Positions 17,181 to 26,040 of a DNA stretch of 64,000 bases are shown here, one piece after another. The translations under genes and the position numbers were made by a program. The notes under the pieces are model-generated. The model was not told the origin of the DNA. It was given only the letters and a program-made list of their open reading frames with translations, and made no database searches. The stretch is from an uncultured Candidatus Melainabacteria bacterium. Its GTDB lineage: Bacteria > Cyanobacteriota > Vampirovibrionia > Gastranaerophilales > Gastranaerophilaceae. The stretch spans positions 1 to 64,000 of the forward strand of contig CAKVIM010000006.1 of the NCBI GenBank assembly GCA_934754775.1, given 5' to 3'. The stretch's first letter is position 1; each line of letters begins with the position of its first letter.

Positions 17181-18221
17181 TTATTTAATATTGTTCTTAT
17201 TCAAACTTGCTTTCAAGCCTTGTGCCAAATCGTGGCGTCCGCTTTTTTCGTAAATAGCAGTCATTGATTCCAAGAACTTCAAGTTATCAATATTCGGATT
17301 TGACTGGTTTACAGGAGCTGTATTAACCGGAGTTGTATTTTTTCTCAAAGCAGGTTTTACAGCAGTTTGAACACTTTGTCCTTGTGGTTCGGGCATTGTT
17401 TGTACATTTTGATTAAAAGCAGGGTTTACATAATTTCTTAATCTTGGATTGTGAATAGGTGCTTCCGTTTCGTAAGGATTTCTGTTTTCTCTCTGGTAAG
17501 CATTCAAGCCGTAATTAACAGTTGTGAATGGTTTTTCAGGATTTACATAAGAAGTGCCGATTGGTTGAGAGCCTCTGTACATTTCGATTTCTCTATCATT
17601 AAGGCTTTGTGACAAACCAATTTTCATATCAGGTTCTTTACGTTTGAACATTCTAACAACTGCAAACGCCAAAAGTCCTACTAAACCAAAAGAAACAGCC
17701 TTATTCGCAGTATCAGAAACTGCATCTTCATCAATCATACCTTCTGAAGATTGTTGAAGTTTTTTGAACAAGCTTGAAGTTTTTTCTTGTGACATATCTT
17801 CTTTATAAATAGGTGCATAGCTTTCAATCGGATTGCTCAATTTAACGTTTTGAGTTTCAGCTTTCTTTGGCATAACAGGAGCTAAAGAATCAAAAGAAAC
17901 ACTTGCACCGGCAGCGTTTTCAGCTTGGAAGAAAATACTAATTCCATTGTTACCTGCAGGTTCAACCATTACAGTATCAACATTAGAAACATTGTTGTAA
18001 ACTGTATTGAGCGTTTTTGACGCTCTAATATCTTTCATATTCAATGTTATTTGGTTAGGTGCTTTAACAGTCTTTTTAACATCAACCGCCTTATCAGAAA
18101 CCAAAACTATATTATATGTATCCTTAACAGGAACAATCTCAATTGACTGCAACACATTGTCTTCAGCCATTACAGACAACATTGATAAAAACATTCCTAA
18201 AAACAACAACGTTCTTTTCAT
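17181..18221 (-). CDS. Exported AMIN-domain-like membrane protein
   Basis: The 346-residue product has a signal peptide (MKRTLLFLGMFLSMLSVMA), then about 90 residues with the strand pattern of an AMIN domain, a periplasmic module found in cell-wall amidases and secretins. A linker follows, one membrane helix near 175-195 (FGLVGLLAFAVVRMF) ending in KRKE, and a ~150-residue Asn/Pro-rich cytoplasmic tail. It may link the wall or outer envelope to the cytoplasm; the partner is unknown. A strong GGGAGAGAGAG precedes the start. Confidence 0.65.
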   Translation of the reverse strand: MKRTLLFLGMFLSMLSVMAEDNVLQSIEIVPVKDTYNIVLVSDKAVDVKKTVKAPNQITLNMKDIRASKTLNTVYNNVSNVDTVMVEPAGNNGISIFFQAENAAGASVSFDSLAPVMPKKAETQNVKLSNPIESYAPIYKEDMSQEKTSSLFKKLQQSSEGMIDEDAVSDTANKAVSFGLVGLLAFAVVRMFKRKEPDMKIGLSQSLNDREIEMYRGSQPIGTSYVNPEKPFTTVNYGLNAYQRENRNPYETEAPIHNPRLRNYVNPAFNQNVQTMPEPQGQSVQTAVKPALRKNTTPVNTAPVNQSNPNIDNLKFLESMTAIYEKSGRHDLAQGLKASLNKNNIK

Positions 18222-18257
18222 AATAAATACTCTCTCTCCCTTGATAATAGTGTACTA

Positions 18258-18282
18258 GATTGGCATGCCCATGCCATCAATC
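18258..18282 (-). other. Stem-loop in the leader of the AMIN-domain gene
   Basis: GGCATG pairs with CATGCC and is extended by GATT/AATC around a small bulge. It lies in the predicted ~95-base leader between the palindrome-covered promoter and the start codon. It has no T-run, so it is not a classical terminator. Confidence 0.4.
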
Positions 18283-18310
18283 AAGGGATTAAAATTTAAG
18301 GTTATAAAAA

Positions 18311-18351
18311 TAGACCATCTGGTCTATAGCACTATTGATAAAAAATTGAAA
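18311..18351 (-). promoter_or_regulatory. Promoter with TetR/NemR-type palindrome TAGACC-N4-GGTCTA
   Basis: TAGACCATCTGGTCTA (18311-18326) is a perfect palindrome except for its two central bases and matches the half-sites recognised by some TetR-family repressors such as NemR. On the minus strand TTTCAA (18346-18351), 17 bases and TATAGA (18323-18328) form a promoter whose -10 overlaps the palindrome. It would control the AMIN-domain gene. Confidence 0.55.
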
Positions 18352-18432
18352 CAGCGTTATTCATGCGTTTTAGGTTTCTGGAATTTTAAAAGCTTTACAT
18401 TTGTAACATTAATCTAAATGTCTAAATTATCG

Positions 18433-19461
18433 CTACGAATTTTTTGCCAAAAATTCTGTAAAATCTTCGACTGAATATTTACCAAAAGAAAACATCTTCA
18501 AGGCAATCTCGCACCCGAAACACGAAGTCAAAACCGTTTTAGCACCGCTTTTCAGGATTTTATTATGTTTATCAAAAAAAAGTTTTGACATTATACTATA
18601 TTCGTTAAGTTTCGTTATCCCATTCAATCCACAACATTTATCAAAATCTTCCATCTCAACATACTCAAGATTTTCGGTATTATCAAGAATCCACTTGATA
18701 TCATCGAAATTATCAATATTGCAAGGTTTGTGAAATGTAATTTTTTTGTTTTTCTTTAGCTTAAGTTTAAGCCCATTTTCTCTAATATACTCAAAAATGT
18801 TTCTGACTTTTATTTCAGAAGAAAAATGTTTTATTGTCTTTTCACAGCTCGCACAGGTCGTAACAACATCCGTCACTCCATTAAGTTTTTTCAGATATTT
18901 TTTTGCACACTCTTCGTAAGTCCGTTTATCACCTCTTACATAAAAAGGAATTCCGCAACAATCAAAATCCGGAGTTAAAACTTCAACCCCACAAGCATTC
19001 AAAATCTTCACTACAGCTCTATTGCCTTTTAATTTACCACTGCAGCCGCCAAAATAAACGACTTTTTTATCAAACTTCTTGCTTTTTTGATTTTTAGAAA
19101 AAATTTTCAAAAAAGTTACGCCAAGTCCAAAGATAAAATTCTTCTGAACAAACGAAATAATTTTCTCGAACGGATGAGAGTTAAAATACTCTGCTTTAGC
19201 AGACGCTATCACATCTACAACATCAATACCACTCGGACAAAATTTAGTACAAGCCCCGCATTTTAGACACAAATCCAGATAGCGGTTGATTTTAGGTGAC
19301 ATCTTAAGCTCACCCTTCAAAAGTCCTCTAAGCATAATAAAGTGCCCACGAGAAACCGAGCAGTCATTGCCCGTAATCTTATAAATCGGACAAACAGACT
19401 GGCACAATCCGCATTTTGAGCAAGAGTGGATTTGATTCTTATATTCCGCTAATTCTTTCAT
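18433..19461 (-). CDS. GlcF/LutA-like iron-sulfur oxidoreductase subunit
   Basis: This 342-residue protein has two ferredoxin-type 4Fe-4S motifs near the N-terminus (CSKCGLCQSVCP and CLKCGACTKFCP) and two cysteine-rich CCG domains (DCCGIPFYVRG with ASCEKTI, and DKCCGLNG with TSCFGCE). This is the layout of the Fe-S subunit of glycolate, lactate or glycerol-3-phosphate dehydrogenases. No flavin subunit (GlcD/E-like) lies beside it, so the substrate is open. Its -10 box predicts a leaderless mRNA. Confidence 0.85.
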   Translation of the reverse strand: MKELAEYKNQIHSCSKCGLCQSVCPIYKITGNDCSVSRGHFIMLRGLLKGELKMSPKINRYLDLCLKCGACTKFCPSGIDVVDVIASAKAEYFNSHPFEKIISFVQKNFIFGLGVTFLKIFSKNQKSKKFDKKVVYFGGCSGKLKGNRAVVKILNACGVEVLTPDFDCCGIPFYVRGDKRTYEECAKKYLKKLNGVTDVVTTCASCEKTIKHFSSEIKVRNIFEYIRENGLKLKLKKNKKITFHKPCNIDNFDDIKWILDNTENLEYVEMEDFDKCCGLNGITKLNEYSIMSKLFFDKHNKILKSGAKTVLTSCFGCEIALKMFSFGKYSVEDFTEFLAKNS

Positions 19462-19467
19462 ATCAAT

Positions 19468-19473
19468 ATTTTA
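19468..19473 (-). promoter_or_regulatory. -10 box six bases from the GlcF-like start codon
   Basis: On the minus strand TAAAAT is followed by ATTGAT and the ATG at 19461. The -35 region is weak. No ribosome site is present. Confidence 0.4.
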
Positions 19474-19501
19474 TCACAAGTTGTTTTCTTAAAAAGTTTT
19501 T

Positions 19502-20110
19502 ATTGGGTATGCACTTACGTGTTGAACCTCACCCCAACCCTCTCCAACCGGAGAGGGAGCTACGAGCGTACGAACATCGTTCGCACCACGAGCGTGCAGC
19601 GTTCAGCTGCGATAGCGAGTAAAGAGTGCAGGCTCTGCCTGCGTCTTGGATTATTCGGGTGAGCATAACGTTCCAATGCCAACAAATCCTAACGGATTTT
19701 TCTAGGCATTTTCATGTTATATGCTCTTACGGGCTAGCTCGCTTACGCTCGACGTCGCCCTACCGAAAATCCGCTACATCCATTTAGACCACGCCCGAAG
19801 GGCGTAGAAAACAGTGCGTCATTTCTTTTCTTTTGCTTCGTTTTCTTTTCTTTTTTCGCAATAAAGAAAAGAAAATGAAGAACTATTTTAAAATAAAAAA
19901 TGTCTCTTAAATGTACTTTTCTTTCTCTTTGCCTTAGCAATGAAAGAGAAAGAAAAGATACCAAAAGAAAGAGAACCTCGGCTAATGTTCCTACGCTCTT
20001 ACGAGCGTTGTTTAAATTGCTGTAGCAGGCAAAGCCTGCACTCTTACGCTCGCTATTGCAGCTAATCGCTGCACGCTCGTGGTGCGAATGATGTTCAATT
20101 TTGGTTTTGA
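19502..20110. repeat. Gene-free repeat island with nested inverted repeats
   Basis: No credible gene lies between 19462 and 20203. The stretch holds a hairpin CCCTCTCC-AACC-GGAGAGGG (19538-19557) and a pair of ~72-base near-identical inverted copies at 19572-19642 and 20025-20096. Between them are smaller stem-loops: AATGCC/GGCATT near 19675-19710, an arm of TTTTCTTTTCTTT near 19840-19875, and a 14-bp hairpin of TTTTCTTTCTCTTT near 19917-19956. It looks like a decayed mobile or REP-like element. Confidence 0.7.
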
Positions 20111-20203
20111 CGTTTCAAATTAAATCATCAACCTACTTTATAATGTTTAAATTTTGTTGTAAAATATTCTAAAGAAAAGTTTCTGCCTAAAAGGAGTATG
20201 AAA

Positions 20204-21181
20204 ATGATATCAACACAATCACAAATCGATTTGGATAAAGCTTCTGCTATAAAAACAATAGATTCTGAAATCGAAGCAATTAACGCTTTGAAACACTCTA
20301 TTGAACCAAAAAGCCTTACTAAAGCACTCGATTTTATGCAAGACTCAAAAGGCAGAATTATAATTACCGGCATGGGTAAGTCCGGACACATTGGAAGAAA
20401 AATCGCAGCATCCCTTGCTTCTACCGGCACACCATCGTTTTTTGTACATCCGGCGGAAGCCAGCCACGGCGATTTAGGTATGATTACAGAAGATGACGTC
20501 GTAATAGCAATTTCAAACAGCGGTGAATCAAGAGAGTTGATAGATATTTTAAACTACTGCAAACGTTTTGGAATAAAACTGATTGCAATCACAAAAAACC
20601 CTGAAAGTTCACTCGCTAAAGCAGGTGATATCATACTTGAGCTTCCAAACAACGGTGAAGCTTGCCCGCTAGGACTTGCACCAACCAATTCCACCACGGC
20701 AACACTCGTTTTAGGCGACATTCTAACCGTCGGGATGATTGAACGCAAAGGCTTCTCAAAAGAAGATTTCAACGACAGGCACCCTGGAGGAAAGCTCGGC
20801 TCTATATTAAAACGCGTTTCGGATTTGATGCACACAGGTCAGGAAATGCCTATTCTGGACGAAAATTCAAATATGCAGGCCGTTCTTTTGGAAATGACTT
20901 CAAAACGTCTCGGATGCGTCGGATTTATTAACCAAACAGGAGAACTCACAGGTATACTTACAGATGGCGACTTAAGAAGATGTCTGTCTGCAAAAATTTT
21001 GGAAGAAAAAGCTTCCGATTTGATGACAAGAAATCCTAAAACAATTTCACCGGATGCAATGACTGCAGAAGCTCTTAAAATTATGCACGATAAGAAGATT
21101 ACAAACTTATTCGTACTACAAGACAAAAAACCGATTGGTGTAATCCACATCCACGATTTGCTAAATAACGGAGTTGCATAA
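20204..21181 (+). CDS. kdsD: Arabinose-5-phosphate isomerase (KdsD/KpsF)
   Basis: This enzyme converts ribulose-5-phosphate to arabinose-5-phosphate, the first step to Kdo of lipopolysaccharide. An SIS domain at about 40-175 (GMGKSGHIGRKIAASLAST, HPAEASHGDLGM) is followed by two CBS domains at about 205-325. The ATG at 20204 is seven bases after AAGGAG; an ATG at 20198 is too close. At 325 residues the length is typical. The gene implies a Kdo-containing outer membrane. It is followed closely by a CDF transporter. Confidence 0.95.
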   Translation: MISTQSQIDLDKASAIKTIDSEIEAINALKHSIEPKSLTKALDFMQDSKGRIIITGMGKSGHIGRKIAASLASTGTPSFFVHPAEASHGDLGMITEDDVVIAISNSGESRELIDILNYCKRFGIKLIAITKNPESSLAKAGDIILELPNNGEACPLGLAPTNSTTATLVLGDILTVGMIERKGFSKEDFNDRHPGGKLGSILKRVSDLMHTGQEMPILDENSNMQAVLLEMTSKRLGCVGFINQTGELTGILTDGDLRRCLSAKILEEKASDLMTRNPKTISPDAMTAEALKIMHDKKITNLFVLQDKKPIGVIHIHDLLNNGVA

Positions 21182-21185
21182 CACA

Positions 21186-22052
21186 ATGAACATAGTTACA
21201 GAAAAAAAATTTGCAGCCGGACTTTCAATTACGTCAAATGCACTCATAATTACAGCTAAAATCCTTGCAGGAAAAGCTTCCGGAAGCATAAGCATAATTT
21301 CTGAAGCAATCCATTCACTTTCAGATTTTTTAGCATCAATCCTAACATTTTTTGCAGTAACTCGTTCTGCCGAACCTGCCGACAAATCACACCCCTTTGG
21401 ACACGGGAAATACGAAGATATGTCCGGATTTATAGAAGGCGGACTAATTATTTTTGCAGGCTTCTACATAATCTACGAGGCAACAGTAAAACTTCTGAAC
21501 GGATACACTATAGAATCAAACAGTATGCTTGGGATTTACGTAATGCTGTTCGCTGTGGTCGCAAATTTTCTTGTTAGCAGATACTTATTTTATGTCGCAC
21601 ATAAATCTGATTCAGTATCACTTTTAGCCGATGCAGAGCATTTAAGCACCGATATATTTTCATCTCTTGGCGTATTAATAGGCTTAATCCTAATTAAAAT
21701 TACAGGTTTAGTAGTTTTAGACTCCATTATCGCTATCATAGTTGCCGCAATTATCCTAAAAGCCGGTTTTTCGATTTCTAAAAAGACCCTAAACAATCTG
21801 CTTGACGGCTCTTTACCGAACGAAGATATCCAAAAAATTGAATCAATCCTAAAATCAAACACTGTTATAAAAGGATATAAGAGCATTAAAGGGCGAAAAT
21901 CAGGTCAATATAAGGAAATTGAGCTCACACTACTTTTCAACCCTGACATGAAAATCAGCTGCTGCCACAACATCTGCGACCAAATTGAGGCACAAATCAA
22001 GGCTTCTTTAGGGCAAGTTTCAACCATAATCCACGCAGAACCGGCTTTGTAG
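21186..22052 (+). CDS. Cation diffusion facilitator (CDF) metal exporter
   Basis: The 288-residue protein has about six membrane helices followed by a ~85-residue cytoplasmic domain. The family's metal-site motifs are present: HSLSDFLAS in helix 2, DKSHPFGHGKYE and DAEHLSTDIFSS in helix 5. It should export Zn, Fe or Mn in exchange for protons; the metal cannot be told from sequence alone. The ATG at 21186 lies five bases after kdsD; a TTG at 21174 would overlap it. The two genes are probably co-transcribed. Confidence 0.9.
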   Translation: MNIVTEKKFAAGLSITSNALIITAKILAGKASGSISIISEAIHSLSDFLASILTFFAVTRSAEPADKSHPFGHGKYEDMSGFIEGGLIIFAGFYIIYEATVKLLNGYTIESNSMLGIYVMLFAVVANFLVSRYLFYVAHKSDSVSLLADAEHLSTDIFSSLGVLIGLILIKITGLVVLDSIIAIIVAAIILKAGFSISKKTLNNLLDGSLPNEDIQKIESILKSNTVIKGYKSIKGRKSGQYKEIELTLLFNPDMKISCCHNICDQIEAQIKASLGQVSTIIHAEPAL

Positions 22053-22209
22053 ACAACAGAAGCTACAAAATAGTATTCGTAGAACAGATACAAAATAAAT
22101 TCGGATTAAGCATTTTAAACTTCAATCCGTTACAATATGTTACATATTTTGTATATAAAGGTTGTATATTCTTAAAAAAGAGTTAAACTGATAGTAGAGG
22201 TAAAAAGCA

Positions 22210-22572
22210 ATGAGTGCATTATCAGCAGTTACAACATCCGACTATTCCAAACTAATTGACAATCTTGCGATTGCCAGAAGTTATGCCGGAACAACTGATC
22301 AGGGTGCTGTAAAAACAGAAGCTATTATTGCTCCTATTGACACCACCAACGATGTCGACTTAAGCAATTATTATGATAATGTACCGTCTGGTGACCTTAT
22401 CCAGACGGTTTCCGAAAATGTTACCAATGCGGCACATGCTTTAGACAATGCTATGGTGAATGCATTGCAGAATGGGTATTCCGTTCAAGATGCCGTTAAT
22501 ATTCAACAAGCAAAATCTGCTTACGAAGCTAACTTGAGGGTTGCACAATCAACTTTTGAAATCGCTGTTTAG
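22210..22572 (+). CDS. Small protein with flagellar-rod-like C-terminal helix
   Basis: The 120-residue product has no signal peptide. Its C-terminus (QQAKSAYEANLRVAQSTFEI) resembles the helix that ends FlgB/FlgC/FlgG rod proteins; the FlgC of this window has AQRAYEANLALVNISKSM. The central part is Asp/Asn-rich and probably helical. AGAGG precedes the ATG by about ten bases. It stands alone and converges on the next gene. An accessory rod or secretion role is possible but unproven. Confidence 0.6.
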   Translation: MSALSAVTTSDYSKLIDNLAIARSYAGTTDQGAVKTEAIIAPIDTTNDVDLSNYYDNVPSGDLIQTVSENVTNAAHALDNAMVNALQNGYSVQDAVNIQQAKSAYEANLRVAQSTFEIAV

Positions 22573-23183
22573 TGTATTAAAAAATATACTTCTGCATAAA
22601 ATCTTAAAATAAACAGTATTATCAAAAGCAAGATCAGCAGCATTATAGCTTGCGGAGATTTCCAATCGAAATACTCATGAGTATGGAAAACTCTGTCTGC
22701 GTAAGTTTCGATATAATGCACGAGATACAATACATTGAAAAAAACCATATAATAAGGGTTAAATCCAAGGCTTACGTCATAAGTTTTTTCTGTATATTTT
22801 TGAATAATTCTAAGCACACGATAAGTCAAAGCTACATAAATCAGGCACTGTAAAACTGAGAATAGCATTAAACATGCCGGATGGTTGTAGAACATAAACA
22901 AGTAAAACCCGCCATTTACAGCCAACAAAGCAACCAACCAGTTAAGCTTAACGCAGTCTTTAAAGTTGGAAACAAGCTTATTAATAGCTTTACCGTTTAT
23001 AAAAAACCAAATCGTAGAGAAAAATCCAAGCGTCAAAACATCAATTGCAAGAAACGGTGCTAATTCTTTAAACTTAATATTAGGAAGGCTCGGTTCTTTG
23101 AACAAAGCTCCACACTCTTCACATTTCAAAGCATCTCTTGGAATACTATTTCCGCAAAACGGACAACTAATTTCTTCTGACAT
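22569..23183 (-). CDS. Zinc-ribbon integral membrane protein
   Basis: The protein opens with a zinc ribbon of two Cys pairs (CPFCGNSIPRDALKCEEC), then four to five membrane helices over about 45-204. I start at 23183 because GAGAGG lies six bases upstream, giving 204 residues. Such N-terminal ribbons occur in many bacterial membrane proteins of unknown role, so I assign no function. Its stop overlaps that of the converging small gene. Confidence 0.7.
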   Translation of the reverse strand: MSEEISCPFCGNSIPRDALKCEECGALFKEPSLPNIKFKELAPFLAIDVLTLGFFSTIWFFINGKAINKLVSNFKDCVKLNWLVALLAVNGGFYLFMFYNHPACLMLFSVLQCLIYVALTYRVLRIIQKYTEKTYDVSLGFNPYYMVFFNVLYLVHYIETYADRVFHTHEYFDWKSPQAIMLLILLLIILFILRFYAEVYFLIH

Positions 23184-23217
23184 CACGACCTCTCTTAACA
23201 CAGTTGATTATAACATA

Positions 23218-23841
23218 CTATATGAGCTTTGCACAATAGTTGGAAATCGGGCAAGCTGCACAATTTGGTTTTGTTGGTTTACAGACATTTTGTCCGTGTG
23301 TTACAAGCAAAGTATTTATATCAATCCAGTATTTTTTAGGTAATTTTTCTCTCAATGCGAACTCAGTTTCCTCTGGAGTCTTAGTTTTTACGTACCCTAA
23401 TCTGTTAAAAATACGGTGCACATGCACGTCCACACAGATTGCAGGCTTATTAAACCCTTGCGAAAGCACAAGATTAGCAGTTTTCCTTCCCACTCCATTA
23501 AATTTTACAAGTTCTTCTATCTTATCAGGAACTTTACCACCTAACTCTTCATCAATCACCCTTGAAAGCTCGACAATCTGCTTTGCTTTGTTCTCATAAA
23601 ACCCGACAGGATAAATCGCTTTAGCCAATGTTTCGGGGCTAACCTTTTTCATCTCACGAGGAGTATTAGCAAGTTCGAGCATCCTTAACGTTGCAGGATA
23701 AGTCGTTCTATCATTTGTTCTAAGGCTCAAAATACAAGCAATCAAGACAAGATAAGGATCTTTAAACCCATCCATAAGTTTTACGAACTCGCTTTTGGGC
23801 TGTTCTGCATTTTTTAAAGCTGAAACAATTTCATCTATCAT
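23218..23841 (-). CDS. nth: Endonuclease III
   Basis: This base-excision-repair glycosylase/AP lyase removes oxidised pyrimidines. The 207-residue reading from 23841 has the helix-hairpin-helix FNGVGRKTANLVL with the catalytic Lys, the catalytic Asp in CVDVHVHR, and a C-terminal 4Fe-4S cluster C-x6-C-x2-C-x5-C (CKPTKPNCAACPISNYC). A longer reading would overlap the upstream aminotransferase. The gap between the two is only 19 bases, so they may be co-transcribed. Confidence 0.96.
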   Translation of the reverse strand: MIDEIVSALKNAEQPKSEFVKLMDGFKDPYLVLIACILSLRTNDRTTYPATLRMLELANTPREMKKVSPETLAKAIYPVGFYENKAKQIVELSRVIDEELGGKVPDKIEELVKFNGVGRKTANLVLSQGFNKPAICVDVHVHRIFNRLGYVKTKTPEETEFALREKLPKKYWIDINTLLVTHGQNVCKPTKPNCAACPISNYCAKLI

Positions 23842-23860
23842 ACTTCTACCATTTTTTATA

Positions 23861-24961
23861 TTAACTATTAAAGGCACCTGTATTAACAAAGTTGGAAATC
23901 TCATCCAATGCCGGTTTAAGATTTTCCGCACAGTATCCCAATCTTACATACCCTTCCATCTCCAAAGTTTCCCCCGGAAGCAAAGCAACTCCCGTATAAT
24001 ATTGAAGTCGTTTACAGAACTCTCTTGACGAGATATCAAAATTGTATTTCATAAGAACTGTCGTTCCGCCTTGAGGAAGGACACAGTTGAAATTAGGGTT
24101 TTCAGAAAGCCACTCTGATAACACTTGCAAAGAAGAGTGCATAATATTAAGGTTTCGTCTTTCTATTATATTTCTGCGTTCAATAGCAGCCGCTGCAAAA
24201 TAATCATCAAGAGCACTTACACTAATTGTATTATACTGTCTTTGGCGGTTAATTTCGTTGATTAAAAGGTTTTTTGCGGCAACCCAACCGACTCTAAGCC
24301 CCGGAAGCGAATACGTTTTTGACATACTGCCAACAGAAATTCCTCTGTCGTACAAATCCGCAATAGAGGCAGAATAAGGATTTCCATACAGGTTCAACCC
24401 ACGATAAACCTCGTCAGAGAGCACCCAAATATTTTTCTTTTTGGCAAGTTCCACAATTTGCATAAGCATATCATCAGGAATCACCGCACCTGTCGGATTA
24501 TTAGGGTTATTAAGACAGAGTAATTTCGTTTTCCCTGTCAACATTAAATCAAGTTCATCTAAATCCGGAAGCCACCTATTTTCTTCCTTAAGAAAACAAA
24601 GTTTAACATCACACCCCAATGAGCGTGGAATAGAATAATGCTGTTGATAAGTCGGAACAATTGATACGACTTCATCACCGGCTTCCAAAAGAGAAAGAAA
24701 TACAAGCTGATTTGCCCCAATTGCACCATGAGTTATCGTAAAATTTTCAAGCTCTTGATTCTTGTACAGAGATTTTATTGCGGTCTTAAGCCTTTCAGAA
24801 CCGGTAATATCGCCGTATCCGAGCTTTACATCAAGAATGTCTTTACCGCAATTCAAATCATTTACACTAAGAGGCGAAATGCAAGTCGTTGTCAAATCAT
24901 ATTTTGCCGACGCTTCGTATTTATTCATCCATTCTTCTATTTTAAAGTCTTCTATATGCAT
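23861..24961 (-). CDS. PLP-dependent class I/II aminotransferase
   Basis: This 366-residue fold-type I enzyme has the Asn/Pro motif CLNNPNNPTGA, the PLP-phenol Asp/Tyr region LSDEVYRGL, the Schiff-base Lys in SMSKTYSLPG, and an Arg (GLRVGW) in the phosphate-binding loop. The sequence does not fix the substrate; aspartate- or aromatic-type transfer is plausible. It diverges from the secreted protein at 25023 over a 61-base region in which the two promoters interleave. Confidence 0.88.
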   Translation of the reverse strand: MHIEDFKIEEWMNKYEASAKYDLTTTCISPLSVNDLNCGKDILDVKLGYGDITGSERLKTAIKSLYKNQELENFTITHGAIGANQLVFLSLLEAGDEVVSIVPTYQQHYSIPRSLGCDVKLCFLKEENRWLPDLDELDLMLTGKTKLLCLNNPNNPTGAVIPDDMLMQIVELAKKKNIWVLSDEVYRGLNLYGNPYSASIADLYDRGISVGSMSKTYSLPGLRVGWVAAKNLLINEINRQRQYNTISVSALDDYFAAAAIERRNIIERRNLNIMHSSLQVLSEWLSENPNFNCVLPQGGTTVLMKYNFDISSREFCKRLQYYTGVALLPGETLEMEGYVRLGYCAENLKPALDEISNFVNTGAFNS

Positions 24962-24967
24962 ATAAAT

Positions 24968-25013
24968 ATCCTACCGCAAAAGGGTTGTTTTCTCAAAAAA
25001 TTCTTGATAAAAT
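24968..25013. promoter_or_regulatory. Interleaved divergent promoters, both giving (near-)leaderless mRNAs
   Basis: On the minus strand TTGAGA (24991-24996), 17 bases and TAGGAT (24968-24973) end six bases before the ATG at 24961. On the plus strand TTGTTT (24985-24990), 17 bases and TAAAAT (25008-25013) end nine bases before the ATG at 25023. The two -35 regions overlap in space, so RNA polymerase cannot occupy both at once. Confidence 0.6.
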
Positions 25014-25022
25014 AAGCGTATT

Positions 25023-26027
25023 ATGAAAAAATTTATTGTATCTTTATTCGCAGCTGCTATGCTGCTAACGCAGGCTTATGCCGCAAACATTGAAATTCTG
25101 CCAACGATGCAGAGCAAAACTTCTGTACAAGACAGAGTTTGGGTCGGAACATTCCAAATCGTTTGGAACGATTTTATTGACAAAATCGTACACAACATCG
25201 TTAAGTTCCCTGCCGGAACTCCTGAAATTGCTACAGAATTGAACAAACAAGAATTCACCGTTGATGAATTGAGCGAAAAATGTTATTATCGCTACGTTGG
25301 ACGTATCCAAAAGAACACAAAACGCACAATTTCAAAAGCCATCAAACGTAAATTTGGCGAAACAAGCGATTTGTTGGACAAATTGGATTTAACACCATCT
25401 AAATACAGATTCATCGTGTATTCTATGCTTAAGAAAGACTTTGAATTCACAAACCCATTTGACAAATTGGGCGTATCTGAATTTAGAGATGGTCAAGCTG
25501 AATACTTTGGTATTAAAGAAGACTCAAACAAAGACATGCGTAACGGAGTTAAGGTATTGTTCTACAATAGCCCTGAAGATTTCGCAGTTGTACTTGATAC
25601 AAACAACAAAGATCAAGTCTATTTATACAAGACTCCGACCACAAAAGCTTTCAACTACATCTACTCTGATATGTTGAAAAAGCAACAAGCTTATGAAGGC
25701 GAAACTGAATTCAAGAATGAAGACCAATTGAAAGTGCCAAACTTAAAGTTCTTTGAAGAAAAATCTTTCGACGAACTTTGCGACAAAAGAATCAAAGGTA
25801 CAAACCTTGCTATCGACCAAGCTCTCGAAACAGTTCAATTCGAAATGGACAACACAGGCGTTAAGCTAAAGAGCGAAGCCGCTATGACAGTCTCTAAGAT
25901 GTCACTTGAATACAATGACCCTCGTATGTTTTTCTTTGACGATACATTTGTTCTCTTCTTAAAAGAAAAAGGTAAAAATAAGCCATACTTTGCATTGAGA
26001 GTTCACGATATCTCGAAGTTTCAATAG
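25023..26027 (+). CDS. Secreted protein of unknown function, possibly serpin-like
   Basis: The 334-residue product has a signal peptide (MKKFIVSLFAAAMLLTQAYA). The C-terminus has two features reminiscent of serpins: a Gly/Glu/Ala hinge-like stretch (TGVKLKSEAAMTV) and, about 40 residues later, a hydrophobic strand (DDTFVLFLKEKGKNKPYFAL). It is shorter than a typical serpin, and the N-terminal two-thirds do not clearly match, so this is only a suggestion. No catalytic motif is visible. A terminator follows. Confidence 0.5.
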   Translation: MKKFIVSLFAAAMLLTQAYAANIEILPTMQSKTSVQDRVWVGTFQIVWNDFIDKIVHNIVKFPAGTPEIATELNKQEFTVDELSEKCYYRYVGRIQKNTKRTISKAIKRKFGETSDLLDKLDLTPSKYRFIVYSMLKKDFEFTNPFDKLGVSEFRDGQAEYFGIKEDSNKDMRNGVKVLFYNSPEDFAVVLDTNNKDQVYLYKTPTTKAFNYIYSDMLKKQQAYEGETEFKNEDQLKVPNLKFFEEKSFDELCDKRIKGTNLAIDQALETVQFEMDNTGVKLKSEAAMTVSKMSLEYNDPRMFFFDDTFVLFLKEKGKNKPYFALRVHDISKFQ

Positions 26028-26040
26028 TAACAGTTTTTGA

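Noticed and set aside
19743..19964. 73-residue reading frame in the repeat island
   Set aside because: It is made of the hairpin repeats, has no ribosome site and low-complexity composition; it is a by-product of the repeats.
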